From Pusillimonas sp. UBA3987 (GTDB lineage: Bacteria; Pseudomonadota; Gammaproteobacteria; Burkholderiales; Burkholderiaceae_B), in assembly GCA_002384935.1 (NCBI GenBank), contig DGCD01000020.1, positions 124,001 to 188,000 of the forward strand: a DNA stretch of 64,000 nt. The letters are read 5' to 3'. The notes beneath the pieces are model-generated. The model did no database searches and was not told the DNA's origin. It saw nothing but the letters and a program-made list of their open reading frames with translations. The position numbers and the translations under genes were made by a program. Numbering within the stretch: the first letter of the stretch is position 1; each line of letters starts with the position of its first letter. Of the stretch, positions 18,822 to 28,663 are shown in pieces.

Positions 18822-20908
18822 CGCCTCATAACTGCGCACTCGTTGCCTCATTGGTGCGAAATACAGTGTCATCAAGCACATTGTCGGCGACTGAACGTCG
18901 CCTTCATCGCCTTGGACTGCGTACACAACAAGATTGCGTTATTCATTTACCCATTCGTTATGAAGATGAGACGCAGTTGCATCGAATTGCGTCGGCCCGC
19001 GTCGGGCAGGTCGTTCAGCTTGAAGGCGAAATTTCCTATAACGAGGTACAGCTTCGTCCGCGTCGTCAACTGATTGCTTTGCTGACAGACGATACCGGCA
19101 GCATATTCCTGCGCTGGCTGCATTTTTATCCCAACCAGCAAAAGCAGGTTTCAAAGGGCAACCGGGTTCGTGTGCGTGGGGAAATCCGAACGGGTTTCAA
19201 CGGCCTTGAAATTGTGCATCCGCGTGTCACCAAGGCGGGCGGAGCACTTGCTTCTACACTGACACCGGTTTATCCCACCACAGATGGGTTAACGCAACCC
19301 GCCCTGAGGAAAATCATTGGTCAGGCACTGGACAATGCCGATCTTTCTGATACTTTACCGGATGCAATTCGCCGGCGTTTCGGCCTGATGCCGTTCGCGC
19401 AGGCGGTGCGAACGTTGCATTATCCGCCAGCGGAAATCACGCTGAACAGTCTCGAAGAACGCTCGCATCCGGCCTGGCTGCGAATCAAGTTCGACGAGTT
19501 GCTGGCGCAACAGTTGTCTTTGGCTTCGGCGCGTGCGATGCGATTGCAACAAACGGCACAGCCATTGAATGCCAACCACCACGATCTGTTCAACGCATTG
19601 CGCGCGCTTTTGCCTTTCGAGCTCACCGCAGCGCAAGGGCGGGTCATTGAGGAAATCATTCAAGACTTATCCCGTCCCTATCCCATGCATCGTTTGTTGC
19701 AGGGTGACGTAGGGAGTGGAAAAACCATTGTGGCTGCCTTTGCTGCGCTTAAAGCGATCTCAAGTGGAGCACAAGTGGCTGTGATGGCGCCCACTGAGTT
19801 ATTGGCCGAGCAACATTACACCAAGCTCAAAAGCTGGATGGCCCCCTTGGGCGTTCAGGTCCAGCGGTTGAGCGGCAGCCAGAAAAGCAAGGATAAACAA
19901 CACGTATTGAATGCTGTGGCCTGCGGTGACACACAATTAGTGGTGGGCACCCAGGCGCTTATCCAGACAACGGTTACGTTTGATTGCCTGGGTTTGGTCA
20001 TTCTGGATGAACAACATCGCTTCGGTGTCGGACAACGACTGGCTTTGGGACAAAAAGGTGAGCAACAAACTGATGCGGTTTCTTTGTTGCCGCATCAACT
20101 GAATATGAGTGCCACGCCGATTCCACGCACACTTGCCATGACTTTGTTTGCCGATCTTGACGTGTCGGTTCTGGACGAGTTGCCTCCTGGGCGTCGCAGC
20201 GTTGTCACCAAGCTGGTTGCCGATAGTCGTCGCGAAGAATTGATTGAGCATATTCATTCCGAAATAGGCAAAGGGCGGCAGGTTTACTGGGTTTGTCCGC
20301 TGGTTGAGGAAAGTGAGGCGCTGCAATTACAAACAGCGGTGGATACCCATGCTTATTTGCAGCAGGTTTTGCCGGAGATACGCATCGGTCTGGTTCATGG
20401 CCGGCTAAAGTCGGCCGAGAAAACAGAGGTCATGGATGCCTTTCGTGGTGGTGACGTATCTTTGCTGGTTGCCACAACGGTTATTGAAGTAGGGGTCGAC
20501 GTACCGAATGCCACCCTGATGGTTATCGAGCATGCCGAGCGGTTCGGCCTGGCGCAATTGCATCAATTGCGCGGAAGGGTGGGTCGTGGCGCGGAACAAT
20601 CCGTTTGTGTCCTGCTGTATCAGCCAGCCTTGTCGTCCATTGCGCGTCAACGCTTGCGTGCCATGTATGAAACCGCTGACGGTTTTGAAATTGCACGTCG
20701 TGACCTGGCGTTGCGCGGGCCGGGTGAGTTTCTGGGGTTGCGCCAATCGGGGGTACCGTTATTGCGTTTTGCTGATATTGAATCCGATGTCGAACTGGTC
20801 GAGCAAGCCCAGTCACTTGCCTGTGAACTGCTGTCCAGTGCACACGAAATCGCGCAGGTGCACCTCGATCGCTGGATGCACGGGAAACACGTTTACTTAC
20901 GCAGTTAA
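18818..20908 (+). CDS. recG: ATP-dependent DNA helicase RecG
   Basis: Monomeric helicase of about 696 residues that remodels stalled replication forks and branched recombination intermediates. The N-terminal wedge/OB domain (to about residue 250) is followed by helicase motifs: QGDVGSGKTIVAA (Walker A), DEQHRFGV (DEXH type), MSATPIPRTLAM, and QLRGRVGRG near the C-terminus. The start is uncertain: TTG 18818 overlaps the ridA stop but has no ribosome-binding sequence. In-frame TTG/GTG codons at 18851-18856 would give a slightly shorter, equally plausible protein. The oxyR gene follows 20 bases downstream. Confidence 0.92.
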   Translation: MTPHNCALVASLVRNTVSSSTLSATERRLHRLGLRTQQDCVIHLPIRYEDETQLHRIASARVGQVVQLEGEISYNEVQLRPRRQLIALLTDDTGSIFLRWLHFYPNQQKQVSKGNRVRVRGEIRTGFNGLEIVHPRVTKAGGALASTLTPVYPTTDGLTQPALRKIIGQALDNADLSDTLPDAIRRRFGLMPFAQAVRTLHYPPAEITLNSLEERSHPAWLRIKFDELLAQQLSLASARAMRLQQTAQPLNANHHDLFNALRALLPFELTAAQGRVIEEIIQDLSRPYPMHRLLQGDVGSGKTIVAAFAALKAISSGAQVAVMAPTELLAEQHYTKLKSWMAPLGVQVQRLSGSQKSKDKQHVLNAVACGDTQLVVGTQALIQTTVTFDCLGLVILDEQHRFGVGQRLALGQKGEQQTDAVSLLPHQLNMSATPIPRTLAMTLFADLDVSVLDELPPGRRSVVTKLVADSRREELIEHIHSEIGKGRQVYWVCPLVEESEALQLQTAVDTHAYLQQVLPEIRIGLVHGRLKSAEKTEVMDAFRGGDVSLLVATTVIEVGVDVPNATLMVIEHAERFGLAQLHQLRGRVGRGAEQSVCVLLYQPALSSIARQRLRAMYETADGFEIARRDLALRGPGEFLGLRQSGVPLLRFADIESDVELVEQAQSLACELLSSAHEIAQVHLDRWMHGKHVYLRS

Positions 20909-20928
20909 CAACGGGGTCAGGTATTGGC

Positions 20929-21870
20929 ATGACGCTTACTGAACTTAAATATATTGTTGCCGTGGCGCGTGAACGACATTTCGGGCGTGCGGCCGACGCC
21001 TGTTTTGTCAGTCAACCCACATTGTCGGTTGCGATTCGCAAACTGGAAGAAGAACTGGGAATTACACTTTTTGAGCGGGGGGGTAATGAGATTGCCGTGA
21101 CGCCCATTGGGTTACGCGTCGTTGCCCAGGCGCAAAAAGTGTTGGAGGAAGCTGGGAATTTGAAGGAAATTGCACGGGAAGGGCACGATCCGCTGGCCGG
21201 GCCTTTGCGTGTGGGCATTATTTATACGATTGGTCCGTATCTGCTGCCCAGGCTGGTGCCGGCTCAAATTGAAATTACGCCGCAGATGCCTTTGATTCTT
21301 CAGGAGAATTTCACCACGCGCCTGATTGAGTTGCTTAGACAAGGGGAAATAGACTGCGGGATTATGGCATTGCCGCTACCCGACGCCGGGCTGGAGGTTT
21401 ACCCGCTGTACGATGAGCCGTTTGTCGTGGCCGTGCCGCGGCGACATCCATGGGCCAGGCGCAAAGAGATCAACGCTTCGGAGCTGAAGGACGAAACAAT
21501 GTTGTTGCTGGGCGTTGGTCACTGTTTTAGAGACCAGGTGCTTGAGGTATGTCCCGAGTTATCTCGTTTTTCTGCCTCCAGCGAAGGGATTCAACGTACT
21601 TTCGAAGGTTCTTCGCTGGAAACGATACGCCATATGGTTGCGGCTGGAATCGGCATTACCGTCTTGCCGGCAAGTTCAATCCCGGTCGCGCCAAATGATT
21701 TGCTGGCTTATATTCCATTCAAAAAGCCGATTCCCAGTCGCCGGGTGGTTCTGGCCTGGCGCAAAAGCTTTCCCCGCCCTGCGGCAATTCAGGCATTGAT
21801 ACAGGCAATCGAACAGTGCGATCTGCCCGGTGTGAACCCCACGCAGCACAAGCAGCCCGTGTTATCGTGA
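20929..21870 (+). CDS. oxyR: Hydrogen peroxide-sensing LysR regulator OxyR
   Basis: LysR-type regulator of 313 residues. The N-terminal winged HTH (FGRAADACFVSQPTLSVAIRKLE, in part FVSQPTLSVAIRKLEEELG) is followed by the effector domain. The redox cysteine pair is present as GHCFRDQVLEVC: Cys199 and Cys208, the same numbers as the peroxide-sensing pair of E. coli OxyR. The recG-oxyR order is common in betaproteobacteria. None of its usual targets (katG, ahpC, dps) is in this window. Confidence 0.93.
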   Translation: MTLTELKYIVAVARERHFGRAADACFVSQPTLSVAIRKLEEELGITLFERGGNEIAVTPIGLRVVAQAQKVLEEAGNLKEIAREGHDPLAGPLRVGIIYTIGPYLLPRLVPAQIEITPQMPLILQENFTTRLIELLRQGEIDCGIMALPLPDAGLEVYPLYDEPFVVAVPRRHPWARRKEINASELKDETMLLLGVGHCFRDQVLEVCPELSRFSASSEGIQRTFEGSSLETIRHMVAAGIGITVLPASSIPVAPNDLLAYIPFKKPIPSRRVVLAWRKSFPRPAAIQALIQAIEQCDLPGVNPTQHKQPVLS

Positions 21871-21915
21871 CGCCTCTTGGCAACCCTTCTTAATTTTGTT
21901 GGAAAGACCACCATT

Positions 21916-22755
21916 ATGAGTACGCCTCAAGAACTAAAACTCGCCTTCATCGGCGGTGGAAATATGGCATCGGCCCTGGGAGCGGGGCTGATTGGTAAAC
22001 GGTGCGGCGCACAAGACGTCCATGTTGTTGACATCGATGAAAATGCACGCAAGCGCTGGGCAGAGCAAGGCGTGAGCACGGCTGTGCAGGCAGACGAATC
22101 ACTCAGCAGCTATCGGGTTTGGGTATTTGCCGTTAAACCGCAGGTCATGAAGGAAACCGTCGCGGCATGCAAACCGTTCTTGCGCGATGATACGTTGGCG
22201 ATCAGCATTGCCGCAGGTATCGATTCCGATACGTTCGCCCAATGGCTGGGCAAGCCGGGCCAGCCCTGGACCCGTTTGGTGCGTTGCATGCCGAATACGC
22301 CGTCACTGGTGGGTGCCGGTATTTCAGGTCTATGCGCGGCAAGCGGCGTCTCCGAGCAAGACCGTGCCCTGGCACAGCAATTGCTCAAGGCTGTGGGAGA
22401 GGTTGTGTGGGTTGACAACGACCAGCAGCTTGACGCTGTGACCGCGTTGTCGGGTAGCGGGCCTGCCTACGTTTTTCTTTTTCTGGAAGCCCTGATGCAG
22501 GGCGGTCAAAAGCTGGGGCTTTCCGAGGCCCAGGCACGCCAATTGGCTTTGGCAACCCTTAGTGGCGCCACGGAACTGGCCAGCTTGTCGCCGGAGCCTC
22601 CATCGATCTTGCGCGAGCGTGTTACATCCAAAGGCGGTACAACTGCCGAGGCGTTACGTGTTTTCAAGGAACGGGATTTTGTTGCCATCGTTCAGGAAGC
22701 AATGAAGGCATCGTATAATAGGGCCTCCGAGCTGTCTGTTGAACTTTCCAAATGA
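21916..22755 (+). CDS. proC: Pyrroline-5-carboxylate reductase
   Basis: Last enzyme of proline synthesis, reducing pyrroline-5-carboxylate with NAD(P)H; cytosolic, 279 residues. The N-terminal Rossmann motif FIGGGNMASALGAGL (residues about 11-25) and the C-terminal signature (SGSGPAYVFLFLEAL, then TSKGGTTAEAL) are diagnostic. I used ATG 21916 rather than an in-frame TTG 39 bases upstream. The stop overlaps the ATG of the next gene (ATGA). Confidence 0.94.
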   Translation: MSTPQELKLAFIGGGNMASALGAGLIGKRCGAQDVHVVDIDENARKRWAEQGVSTAVQADESLSSYRVWVFAVKPQVMKETVAACKPFLRDDTLAISIAAGIDSDTFAQWLGKPGQPWTRLVRCMPNTPSLVGAGISGLCAASGVSEQDRALAQQLLKAVGEVVWVDNDQQLDAVTALSGSGPAYVFLFLEALMQGGQKLGLSEAQARQLALATLSGATELASLSPEPPSILRERVTSKGGTTAEALRVFKERDFVAIVQEAMKASYNRASELSVELSK

Positions 22756-23306
22756 AAACAAACTCTTATCATGTATCTATGACGGCAGGCCAGATTCTGC
22801 TGGCCGTGGCAGCAATGGCCATTGTCGTCGTAGGATCGAACGTGCTGGTTCAATACCCCATAAACAAGTGGCTTACATGGGGAGCCATTTCCTATCCTGT
22901 TGCATTTCTGGTTGCTGATCTGATCAACCGGCGTTTCGGCGCAAAATCGGCCCGGCAAGTGGCAGTGGCCGGGTTTGTCGTGGCTATCGTGTTTTCGGTA
23001 TGGGTTGCGACGCCCCGTATTGCGTTGGCCTCGGGTGTGGCGTTTTTATTCGCGCAGTTATTGGATATCTACGTTTTCGACCGCCTGCGGAACCAGCAAT
23101 GGTGGCGGGCGCCGCTTATAGGTGGTGTGGCTGGCGCAACTTTGGATACGGTTCTGTTCTTCAGTATTGCGTTCGCTGGAACCGGGATCAACTGGCCCGC
23201 GTTGCTCGTGGGCGACCTGGCTGTTAAGTTGGCCGTTAATACAGCCTTGCTGGCGCCATTCAGGGCATTAATGTGGAATATTGCACGGCCCGCCAAATCA
23301 CTTTGA
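22752..23306 (+). CDS. VUT-family (YhhQ-like) membrane transporter, probable queuosine-precursor uptake
   Basis: Inner-membrane protein of 184 residues with about six hydrophobic segments. It contains the family sequences SYPVAFLVADLINRRFG (near residues 39-55) and a later GGVAGATLDTVLFFSIAF. VUT proteins such as E. coli YhhQ import 7-cyano-7-deazaguanine; the substrate here is inferred from the family. It is translationally coupled to proC by an ATGA overlap. Confidence 0.75.
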   Translation: MKTNSYHVSMTAGQILLAVAAMAIVVVGSNVLVQYPINKWLTWGAISYPVAFLVADLINRRFGAKSARQVAVAGFVVAIVFSVWVATPRIALASGVAFLFAQLLDIYVFDRLRNQQWWRAPLIGGVAGATLDTVLFFSIAFAGTGINWPALLVGDLAVKLAVNTALLAPFRALMWNIARPAKSL

Positions 23307-23340
23307 CAGGGCAGGCCGGGCAGCGTCAACCGTTATTCAT

Positions 23341-23949
23341 TTATTCCAGTCCTTGCCGGCTCAAGGCGTTTTGAACGCCTGGGTCGGCTGCCATCCGGTT
23401 ATAGAAAGCATCCAGGTTTTTCAGATCGGACAGATCAATGCCATTTGCGCGGGTCCAGCGGTTGACTGTATACAAATAAGGATCGGCCAGAGAGCGTTTT
23501 CCAGCCAGGAATTCGCGATCGGCAAGACGCTTGTCGGCCACGCTGAATAGAAACTTCACTCTCTCTGTTGCTTTGGCGGCAAGTTCCTTTTGACCCTCGG
23601 ATGAGCTTTGAAAGTTCTGGGGCACGAAGACCAGCGAGAACGTGCGGTGCAGGTCGGAATTGCAAAAAGACAGCCAGCGCCGCACTTCTGCGCGCTCTTT
23701 GGCGGTTGTGCCATGCAGTTCGGCCTCGGGATGAAGCTCAGCCAGATACTCCATGATGGCAACGCTTTGAGACAACACGAAATTGTCGTCAATCAATACA
23801 GGCACCGACCCCACCGGATTCAAAGCCAGGAAATCTGGCGTTTTGGTTTGTTCACGAGTGACTTCCTCCAGCTCGTAGCCAACATTCATCCATTCGAGCA
23901 CAATTTGTGACGCCAGTGGGCAGGCGCCTTTCAGATAATAAAGCTTCAT
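23341..23949 (-). CDS. Beta-class glutathione S-transferase
   Basis: Cytosolic GST of 202 residues. The N-terminal thioredoxin-like domain starts MKLYYLKGACPLASQIVLEW; the cysteine at residue 10 matches the beta-class catalytic Cys, and NPVGSVPVLID holds the cis-proline. The C-terminal helical domain follows from about residue 85 and carries a typical LADPYLYTVNRW segment. It may conjugate electrophiles or reduce mixed disulfides; the substrate is unknown. It stands alone, convergent with the proC/VUT pair. Confidence 0.87.
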   Translation of the reverse strand: MKLYYLKGACPLASQIVLEWMNVGYELEEVTREQTKTPDFLALNPVGSVPVLIDDNFVLSQSVAIMEYLAELHPEAELHGTTAKERAEVRRWLSFCNSDLHRTFSLVFVPQNFQSSSEGQKELAAKATERVKFLFSVADKRLADREFLAGKRSLADPYLYTVNRWTRANGIDLSDLKNLDAFYNRMAADPGVQNALSRQGLE

Positions 23950-24099
23950 GGTTATCCTTGGAATCGGTTAAATCGAATTGAGCCCATATTCTATCGATCA
24001 CGCACCGGAATGCAAACAAGCGTTACCGACGCATTACATTGATCCGGTCGGGACACAGTTGCGCTACCATGTTGTTTTTGCAATGAGACAGTTACGGTC

Positions 24100-24876
24100 A
24101 TGTTCAAGCCTGATTTTTCGTTGAATAATCGTCTTGCGCTTATTACGGGCTCGACGCGGGGGTTAGGCTTTGCGATTGCGTCCGCCTTTGCAGCCAGTGG
24201 CGCGAATATCATTGTGAACGGACGTGACGCCCAGCGTACTGAAATGATCGCCGGGCAGTTGCGTGAGCAAGGCGCAACCGCGCACGCATGGGTGCAGGAT
24301 ATTGCCGATTTCGCTTCATTACCCGACGCCTATGCACAGCTGTGTGAACAGTGGGGAGCCCCTGATATCCTGGTCAATAATGTGGGAATCCGCATACGAA
24401 AGTCATTGTCGGCCGCATCTGCCAGCGACATCAATCAGCTCATTCACGTGAATTTGTCTGCTGCGGTTTTCTTGTCGAAATTGGCCGCGTGCGCCATGCT
24501 GGAGCATAAGACGCAACCAAACGGACGCATTATTTCCCTGACTTCGATTGCGGGGAATTTGGCGCGGTCAGGTGATGCGATTTATCCGATTGCCAAGTTG
24601 GGGCTCAACGGGTTGGTTCATAGTCTTGCCGTCGAGTATGGACCGCTTGGCATCACCAGTAATGGCATAGCCCCCGGCACCTTTGCCACAGAAGCCAATG
24701 CCGAGCTGGTGGCCGATCCGGTCCGGGGGCCTGTCGTTATTGGTCGCAATCCGCTTGGACGCTGGGGCCGGCCCGATGAAATTACCGGGGCGGCAGTCTT
24801 TCTTGCGTCTCCCAGTGCCGCCTACGTCAATGGTCACGTCCTGGTCGTTGACGGCGGCTTTTCCATTACGTTTTAA
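24100..24876 (+). CDS. SDR-family oxidoreductase, gluconate 5-dehydrogenase-like
   Basis: Classical short-chain dehydrogenase of 258 residues. The cofactor motif is GSTRGLGFAIA (residues about 16-26), the NNVGIR structural motif is near 93, and the catalytic Ser-Tyr-Lys are in SLTSIAGN and YPIAK (near 165). The overall pattern resembles gluconate 5-dehydrogenase/IdnO-type sugar-acid reductases, but the substrate is not fixed. It leads a tight co-directional block with epd, fumC and a PQQ-type sugar dehydrogenase, which fits sugar oxidation. Confidence 0.78.
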   Translation: MFKPDFSLNNRLALITGSTRGLGFAIASAFAASGANIIVNGRDAQRTEMIAGQLREQGATAHAWVQDIADFASLPDAYAQLCEQWGAPDILVNNVGIRIRKSLSAASASDINQLIHVNLSAAVFLSKLAACAMLEHKTQPNGRIISLTSIAGNLARSGDAIYPIAKLGLNGLVHSLAVEYGPLGITSNGIAPGTFATEANAELVADPVRGPVVIGRNPLGRWGRPDEITGAAVFLASPSAAYVNGHVLVVDGGFSITF

Positions 24877-24885
24877 GTGGTTCTT

Positions 24886-25947
24886 ATGTCTGCAAAACTT
24901 CGTCTGGCAATCAATGGTTATGGACGTATCGGTCGTTGTTTCTTGCGCGCACTTTACGAGTCGTCTGCGTGCGAGCAGTTTGAAATTGTTGCCATCAATG
25001 AGCCGGCCGATCTCGACTCAATGGCATACCTTACGCGCTTTGACTCAACGCATGGTGTTTTTCCGGGCGAGGTCAGCCAGGGCGAGCAATCGCTCATTAT
25101 CAATGGCCACTCGATTGCAGTGACGCACGCCGACAAACCGGAAGCAGTGGACTGGGGTGCCTACAAGCTCGACGTCTTGATTGAGTGTTCCGGGCGTTAC
25201 AGCAGTCGTCGTGAACTGATGCGCTTTATCGAGGCCGGCTGCCCGCGGCTGCTTTTGTCGCAGCCTGCCGATGGCGCAAGCGAGGTTGATCAGACCATCG
25301 TATACGGTATCAACCAGCAGGTGCTACAGGGTGATGAGGTGCTGGTGTCGAATGCCTCGTGCACCACGAATGCCATTGTGCCGGTGCTGGACTCTTTGAA
25401 CAGCGCTTTTTCTCTGGAACATGCGTTTCTGACAACCTTGCATTCTGTGATGAATGACCAGCCGCTTATCGATGGTTATCATCGTTCAGATTTGCGCCGG
25501 ACCCGCTCAGCCATGCAGTCGATTGTCCCGGTATCGACGGGCCTGGCAAAAGGGGTGGAGCGATTATTGCCTGAGCTAACGGGTAAAGTCGTAGCCAAGG
25601 CCATTCGTGTTCCCACGCTGAATGTTTCTGCGATCGACCTTATGGTGACGACAAAACAGGCCGTTTCTGTCCAGGCCATTAATAACCGAATGCAGGCGCT
25701 GGCCGAAAACGCACAGCGTCTTGTGGCGTATTCAAGCCACCCTCATGCATCAATCGACTTTAACCATAATCCACATTCGGCGATCATCGATGGCAGCCAG
25801 ACACGAGTAAACGGTGAGAATTTTGTGAATTTGCTGGTATGGTTTGATAACGAGTGGGGCTTTGCCAACCGTTTGCTGGATACGTTGGGGTATTGGGCAA
25901 CCTGTTTAAGCCTCAACCGTACGGCCAAGTTCAAGCAACCCGCCTGA
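24886..25947 (+). CDS. epd: GAPDH-family enzyme, erythrose-4-phosphate dehydrogenase-like
   Basis: NAD-dependent aldehyde-phosphate dehydrogenase of 353 residues: N-terminal Rossmann motif INGYGRIGRCFLRAL and catalytic cysteine in SNASCTTNAIVP (near residue 158). After the active site it has HSVMNDQ and DLRRTRSAMQSIVP, the pattern of E4P dehydrogenase, where GAPDH would have HATTATQ. That favours Epd, which makes 4-phosphoerythronate for pyridoxal phosphate, over a glycolytic enzyme. ATG 24886 was chosen over an in-frame GTG nine bases earlier. It lies nine bases after the SDR gene and 16 before fumC. Confidence 0.82.
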   Translation: MSAKLRLAINGYGRIGRCFLRALYESSACEQFEIVAINEPADLDSMAYLTRFDSTHGVFPGEVSQGEQSLIINGHSIAVTHADKPEAVDWGAYKLDVLIECSGRYSSRRELMRFIEAGCPRLLLSQPADGASEVDQTIVYGINQQVLQGDEVLVSNASCTTNAIVPVLDSLNSAFSLEHAFLTTLHSVMNDQPLIDGYHRSDLRRTRSAMQSIVPVSTGLAKGVERLLPELTGKVVAKAIRVPTLNVSAIDLMVTTKQAVSVQAINNRMQALAENAQRLVAYSSHPHASIDFNHNPHSAIIDGSQTRVNGENFVNLLVWFDNEWGFANRLLDTLGYWATCLSLNRTAKFKQPA

Positions 25948-25963
25948 TTGACAGGAGACCAAC

Positions 25964-27364
25964 ATGAGCACAATGCGTACCGAATACGATTCAATGGGGC
26001 CAATCGAAGTTCCGGCAGATCGGTATTGGGGGGCACAAACCCAACGGTCACTTCATCATTTTCCCATAGGCACCGAACGTTTTGTCTGGCCAGCGTCAAT
26101 TATCACGGCACTGGGCTTGCTGAAAAAGTCTGCGGCCAAAGCCAATGCAGAGCTGGGAGAACTGGACCCCAATTTAGCTGACTTGATCATGCAGGCAAGT
26201 GACGAGGTGATTCAAGGACGGCTGAACGCTCATTTCCCGCTGGTGGTGTTCCAGACCGGTTCAGGTACCCAGTCGAACATGAATGCCAACGAAGTCATTG
26301 CCAACCGGGCCATTGAGATAGCAGGAGGCAAACTGGGCTCAAAACAGCCTGTTCATCCCAATGATCATGTAAACCGGGGGCAATCTTCGAACGATACGTT
26401 TCCCACCGCAATGCATATTGCCGTGGCGCAAAGTGTTCAACATCATTTGCTTGCGCCGGTATGTGCGTTGCGCGACACGCTTGATGCGAAGTCCCGCGAG
26501 TATGAAAAAGTGGTGAAAACCGGGCGTACGCACTTGCAGGATGCCACGCCGGTTACCTTGGGCCAGGAAATGAGTGCGTGGGTCGCCCAGATTGATTTCG
26601 GCCTGGCTGCCGTGAAGCAGGCTTTGCCCGGCATTTATGAACTGGCAATTGGTGGTACTGCCGTGGGCACCGGCCTGAATGCGCACCCCGAGTTCGGCGA
26701 CCGGGCTGCTGCGGCTCTGTCTGAGGAAACCGGTTTGCCTTTTGTGTCGGCTCCCAACAAGTTTTTTGCGCTGTCTGCGCACGACGCCCTGGTGCAGATG
26801 TCGGCGGCCTTGCGCACGCTGGCAGGCGGGCTGATGAAAATGGCCAACGATATTCGCTGGCTGGCCAGTGGGCCTCGGTGCGGTATCGGCGAGTTGCTCA
26901 TTCCCGAGAATGAGCCCGGGTCATCAATCATGCCGGGCAAGGTGAACCCCACGCAATGCGAGGCGCTCACGATGGTTTGCGTACAGGTCTTCGGCAATGA
27001 TGCGGCTACTGCCTTTGCCGGCACCCAGGGTAACTTCCAGCTTAATGTTTATAAGCCCGTCATGGTGCACAATGTGCTGGAAAGCATTCAGTTGCTGGGA
27101 GATGCATGTGGCGCGTTCAACCGCTTTTGTGCCGAGGGTATTGAACCGAATATGCCGGTAATTGAAGCGCATTTGCAACAGAACCTGATGCTGGTTACGG
27201 CGTTGAACCGCCATATCGGATACGACAAGGCGGCGGAAATTGCCAAAACAGCCCACCGCACAGGCGTTTCGCTGCGCGAAGCGGCCATTGACTCGGGTTA
27301 TCTTGACGGTGAGCAATATGATCAATGGGTGGTTCCTGTCAACATGACTCGACCGGGAGTATAG
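25964..27364 (+). CDS. fumC: Class II fumarate hydratase
   Basis: Iron-independent fumarase interconverting fumarate and malate; cytosolic homotetramer of 466 residues. It begins [21 protein letters not shown], with the family SMG...WGAQTQRS pattern. It holds [30 protein letters not shown], and the superfamily signature [15 protein letters not shown] (near residue 317). Iron independence would suit an iron-limited or oxidative setting, as with FbpABC, Fpr and OxyR nearby; that link is inference. Sixteen bases separate it from epd and four from the next gene. Confidence 0.95.
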   Translation: MSTMRTEYDSMGPIEVPADRYWGAQTQRSLHHFPIGTERFVWPASIITALGLLKKSAAKANAELGELDPNLADLIMQASDEVIQGRLNAHFPLVVFQTGSGTQSNMNANEVIANRAIEIAGGKLGSKQPVHPNDHVNRGQSSNDTFPTAMHIAVAQSVQHHLLAPVCALRDTLDAKSREYEKVVKTGRTHLQDATPVTLGQEMSAWVAQIDFGLAAVKQALPGIYELAIGGTAVGTGLNAHPEFGDRAAAALSEETGLPFVSAPNKFFALSAHDALVQMSAALRTLAGGLMKMANDIRWLASGPRCGIGELLIPENEPGSSIMPGKVNPTQCEALTMVCVQVFGNDAATAFAGTQGNFQLNVYKPVMVHNVLESIQLLGDACGAFNRFCAEGIEPNMPVIEAHLQQNLMLVTALNRHIGYDKAAEIAKTAHRTGVSLREAAIDSGYLDGEQYDQWVVPVNMTRPGV

Positions 27365-27368
27365 AAAA

Positions 27369-28535
27369 ATGCGCTATACATATACTTCAAAAAAATTTGC
27401 TGTGTGCCGACGCGTATTCATGTCGGCCCTGGCATGTTTTCTTATGTTTTCAATAGGGCATGTTGCACTGTCGTCGCAGGCGCACGCGGCAAGTATCACG
27501 GTTGACGAAGTGGCCAAAAATTTGCAGCACCCTTGGGCCATGGTTTTTTTGCCGGGCGATCAGGGGATACTTGTAACCGAGCGTCCCGGTTCGCTGCGCC
27601 ACATTGCTTCAAGTGGTCAGGTTTCCGATCCGATCGGGGGCTTGCCCAAGGTATGGAACAAAGGGCAGGGTGGCTTGCTTGATATCGCGCTGGCTCCCGA
27701 CTTTGAACAGTCCGGGCATGTTTATTTGTCTTATGCCGAGGGTGGCAGTGCCCGTGCGGGAACCGCCGTGGGTTATGGAAAATTAAGCAAAGACATGCGG
27801 CAACTCGAGGATTTCAGGGTTATTTTTCGGCAAGAGCCCAAGATGTCGACTGGTCAGCATTTTGGTTCTCGCCTGGTTTTCGATAACGAAGGCCTTCTGT
27901 ATATTACATTGGGCGACAACGGGCAAAGGCCTTTACCCCAGGATCTGGACAAGCTGCAGGGCAAAGTCGTGCGTATTCGCGCTAATGGCGAAATCCCGTC
28001 CGACAATCCCTTTGTCCGCGATCCCATGGCTCGGGACGAAATCTGGTCTTACGGACATCGCAACCCGCAGGGTGCGGCTTTACATCCGGACACCGGCCTG
28101 CTCTGGATAAATGAACATGGCCCTCGGGGCGGCGACGAGATCAATATTCCGCAAGCCGGGAAAAATTACGGTTGGCCGCTTGCAACGCACGGTATTAATT
28201 ACTCCGGCAGTCCGATCCCCGAAGCCAGGGGGGAACAGGTAGAAGGCACGGAACCGCCCGATTTCGTATGGGAGGTGTCGCCGGCAGTCAGCGGAATGAC
28301 TTTCTACACGCATGAGCGCTTCCCGCAGTGGCAGGGCTCAATCTTTGTCGGGGCGCTGCGTGATCGCAGCCTGATAAGATTGATACAAGACGAGAATGGT
28401 GTCATTGAAGAGCAGGAACGTCTTTTGACAGATAGGGGAGATCGTATCCGCGACGTGCGTAGTGGTCCCGATGGGTTTGTTTATGTTCTGACCGACGATG
28501 ACAATGGACGTTTGCTTCGCATCGGTTTGAAGTAG
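27369..28535 (+). CDS. Periplasmic PQQ-dependent aldose sugar dehydrogenase (YliI-like)
   Basis: 388 residues. A signal peptide (basic start, then FMSALACFLMFSIGHVALS, likely cut after SQAHA near residue 40) leads into a six-bladed beta-propeller of the soluble glucose dehydrogenase type. Typical segments are LQHPWAMVFLPG, YGHRNPQGAALHP, and NEHGPRGGDEINI followed by GKNYGWP. E. coli YliI oxidises aldoses when loaded with PQQ. No pqq genes are in the window. It closes the SDR-epd-fumC block and is followed by a strong terminator. Confidence 0.85.
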   Translation: MRYTYTSKKFAVCRRVFMSALACFLMFSIGHVALSSQAHAASITVDEVAKNLQHPWAMVFLPGDQGILVTERPGSLRHIASSGQVSDPIGGLPKVWNKGQGGLLDIALAPDFEQSGHVYLSYAEGGSARAGTAVGYGKLSKDMRQLEDFRVIFRQEPKMSTGQHFGSRLVFDNEGLLYITLGDNGQRPLPQDLDKLQGKVVRIRANGEIPSDNPFVRDPMARDEIWSYGHRNPQGAALHPDTGLLWINEHGPRGGDEINIPQAGKNYGWPLATHGINYSGSPIPEARGEQVEGTEPPDFVWEVSPAVSGMTFYTHERFPQWQGSIFVGALRDRSLIRLIQDENGVIEEQERLLTDRGDRIRDVRSGPDGFVYVLTDDDNGRLLRIGLK

Positions 28536-28591
28536 CCGTCGCACGACGCAAAAACCAAATCGGACGACGACAGGCACATGGGAAAAAAGTA

Positions 28592-28631
28592 CACCCCGGA
28601 AGGCCGGATTGATAGCCGGCCTTCCGGGGTG
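28592..28631. terminator. Bidirectional intrinsic terminator between convergent operons
   Basis: A perfect 16-bp stem, CACCCCGGAAGGCCGG (28592-28607) pairing with 28616-28631 around an eight-base loop. The minus-strand side is followed by a T run (complement of AAAAAAG at 28583-28589); the plus side by a weaker GCTTGTTT. It lies between the convergent sugar dehydrogenase and LivJ-type genes and can serve both. Confidence 0.88.
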
Positions 28632-28663
28632 CTTGTTTGGCAGCGCGGTGATCCGTGCCCGGA

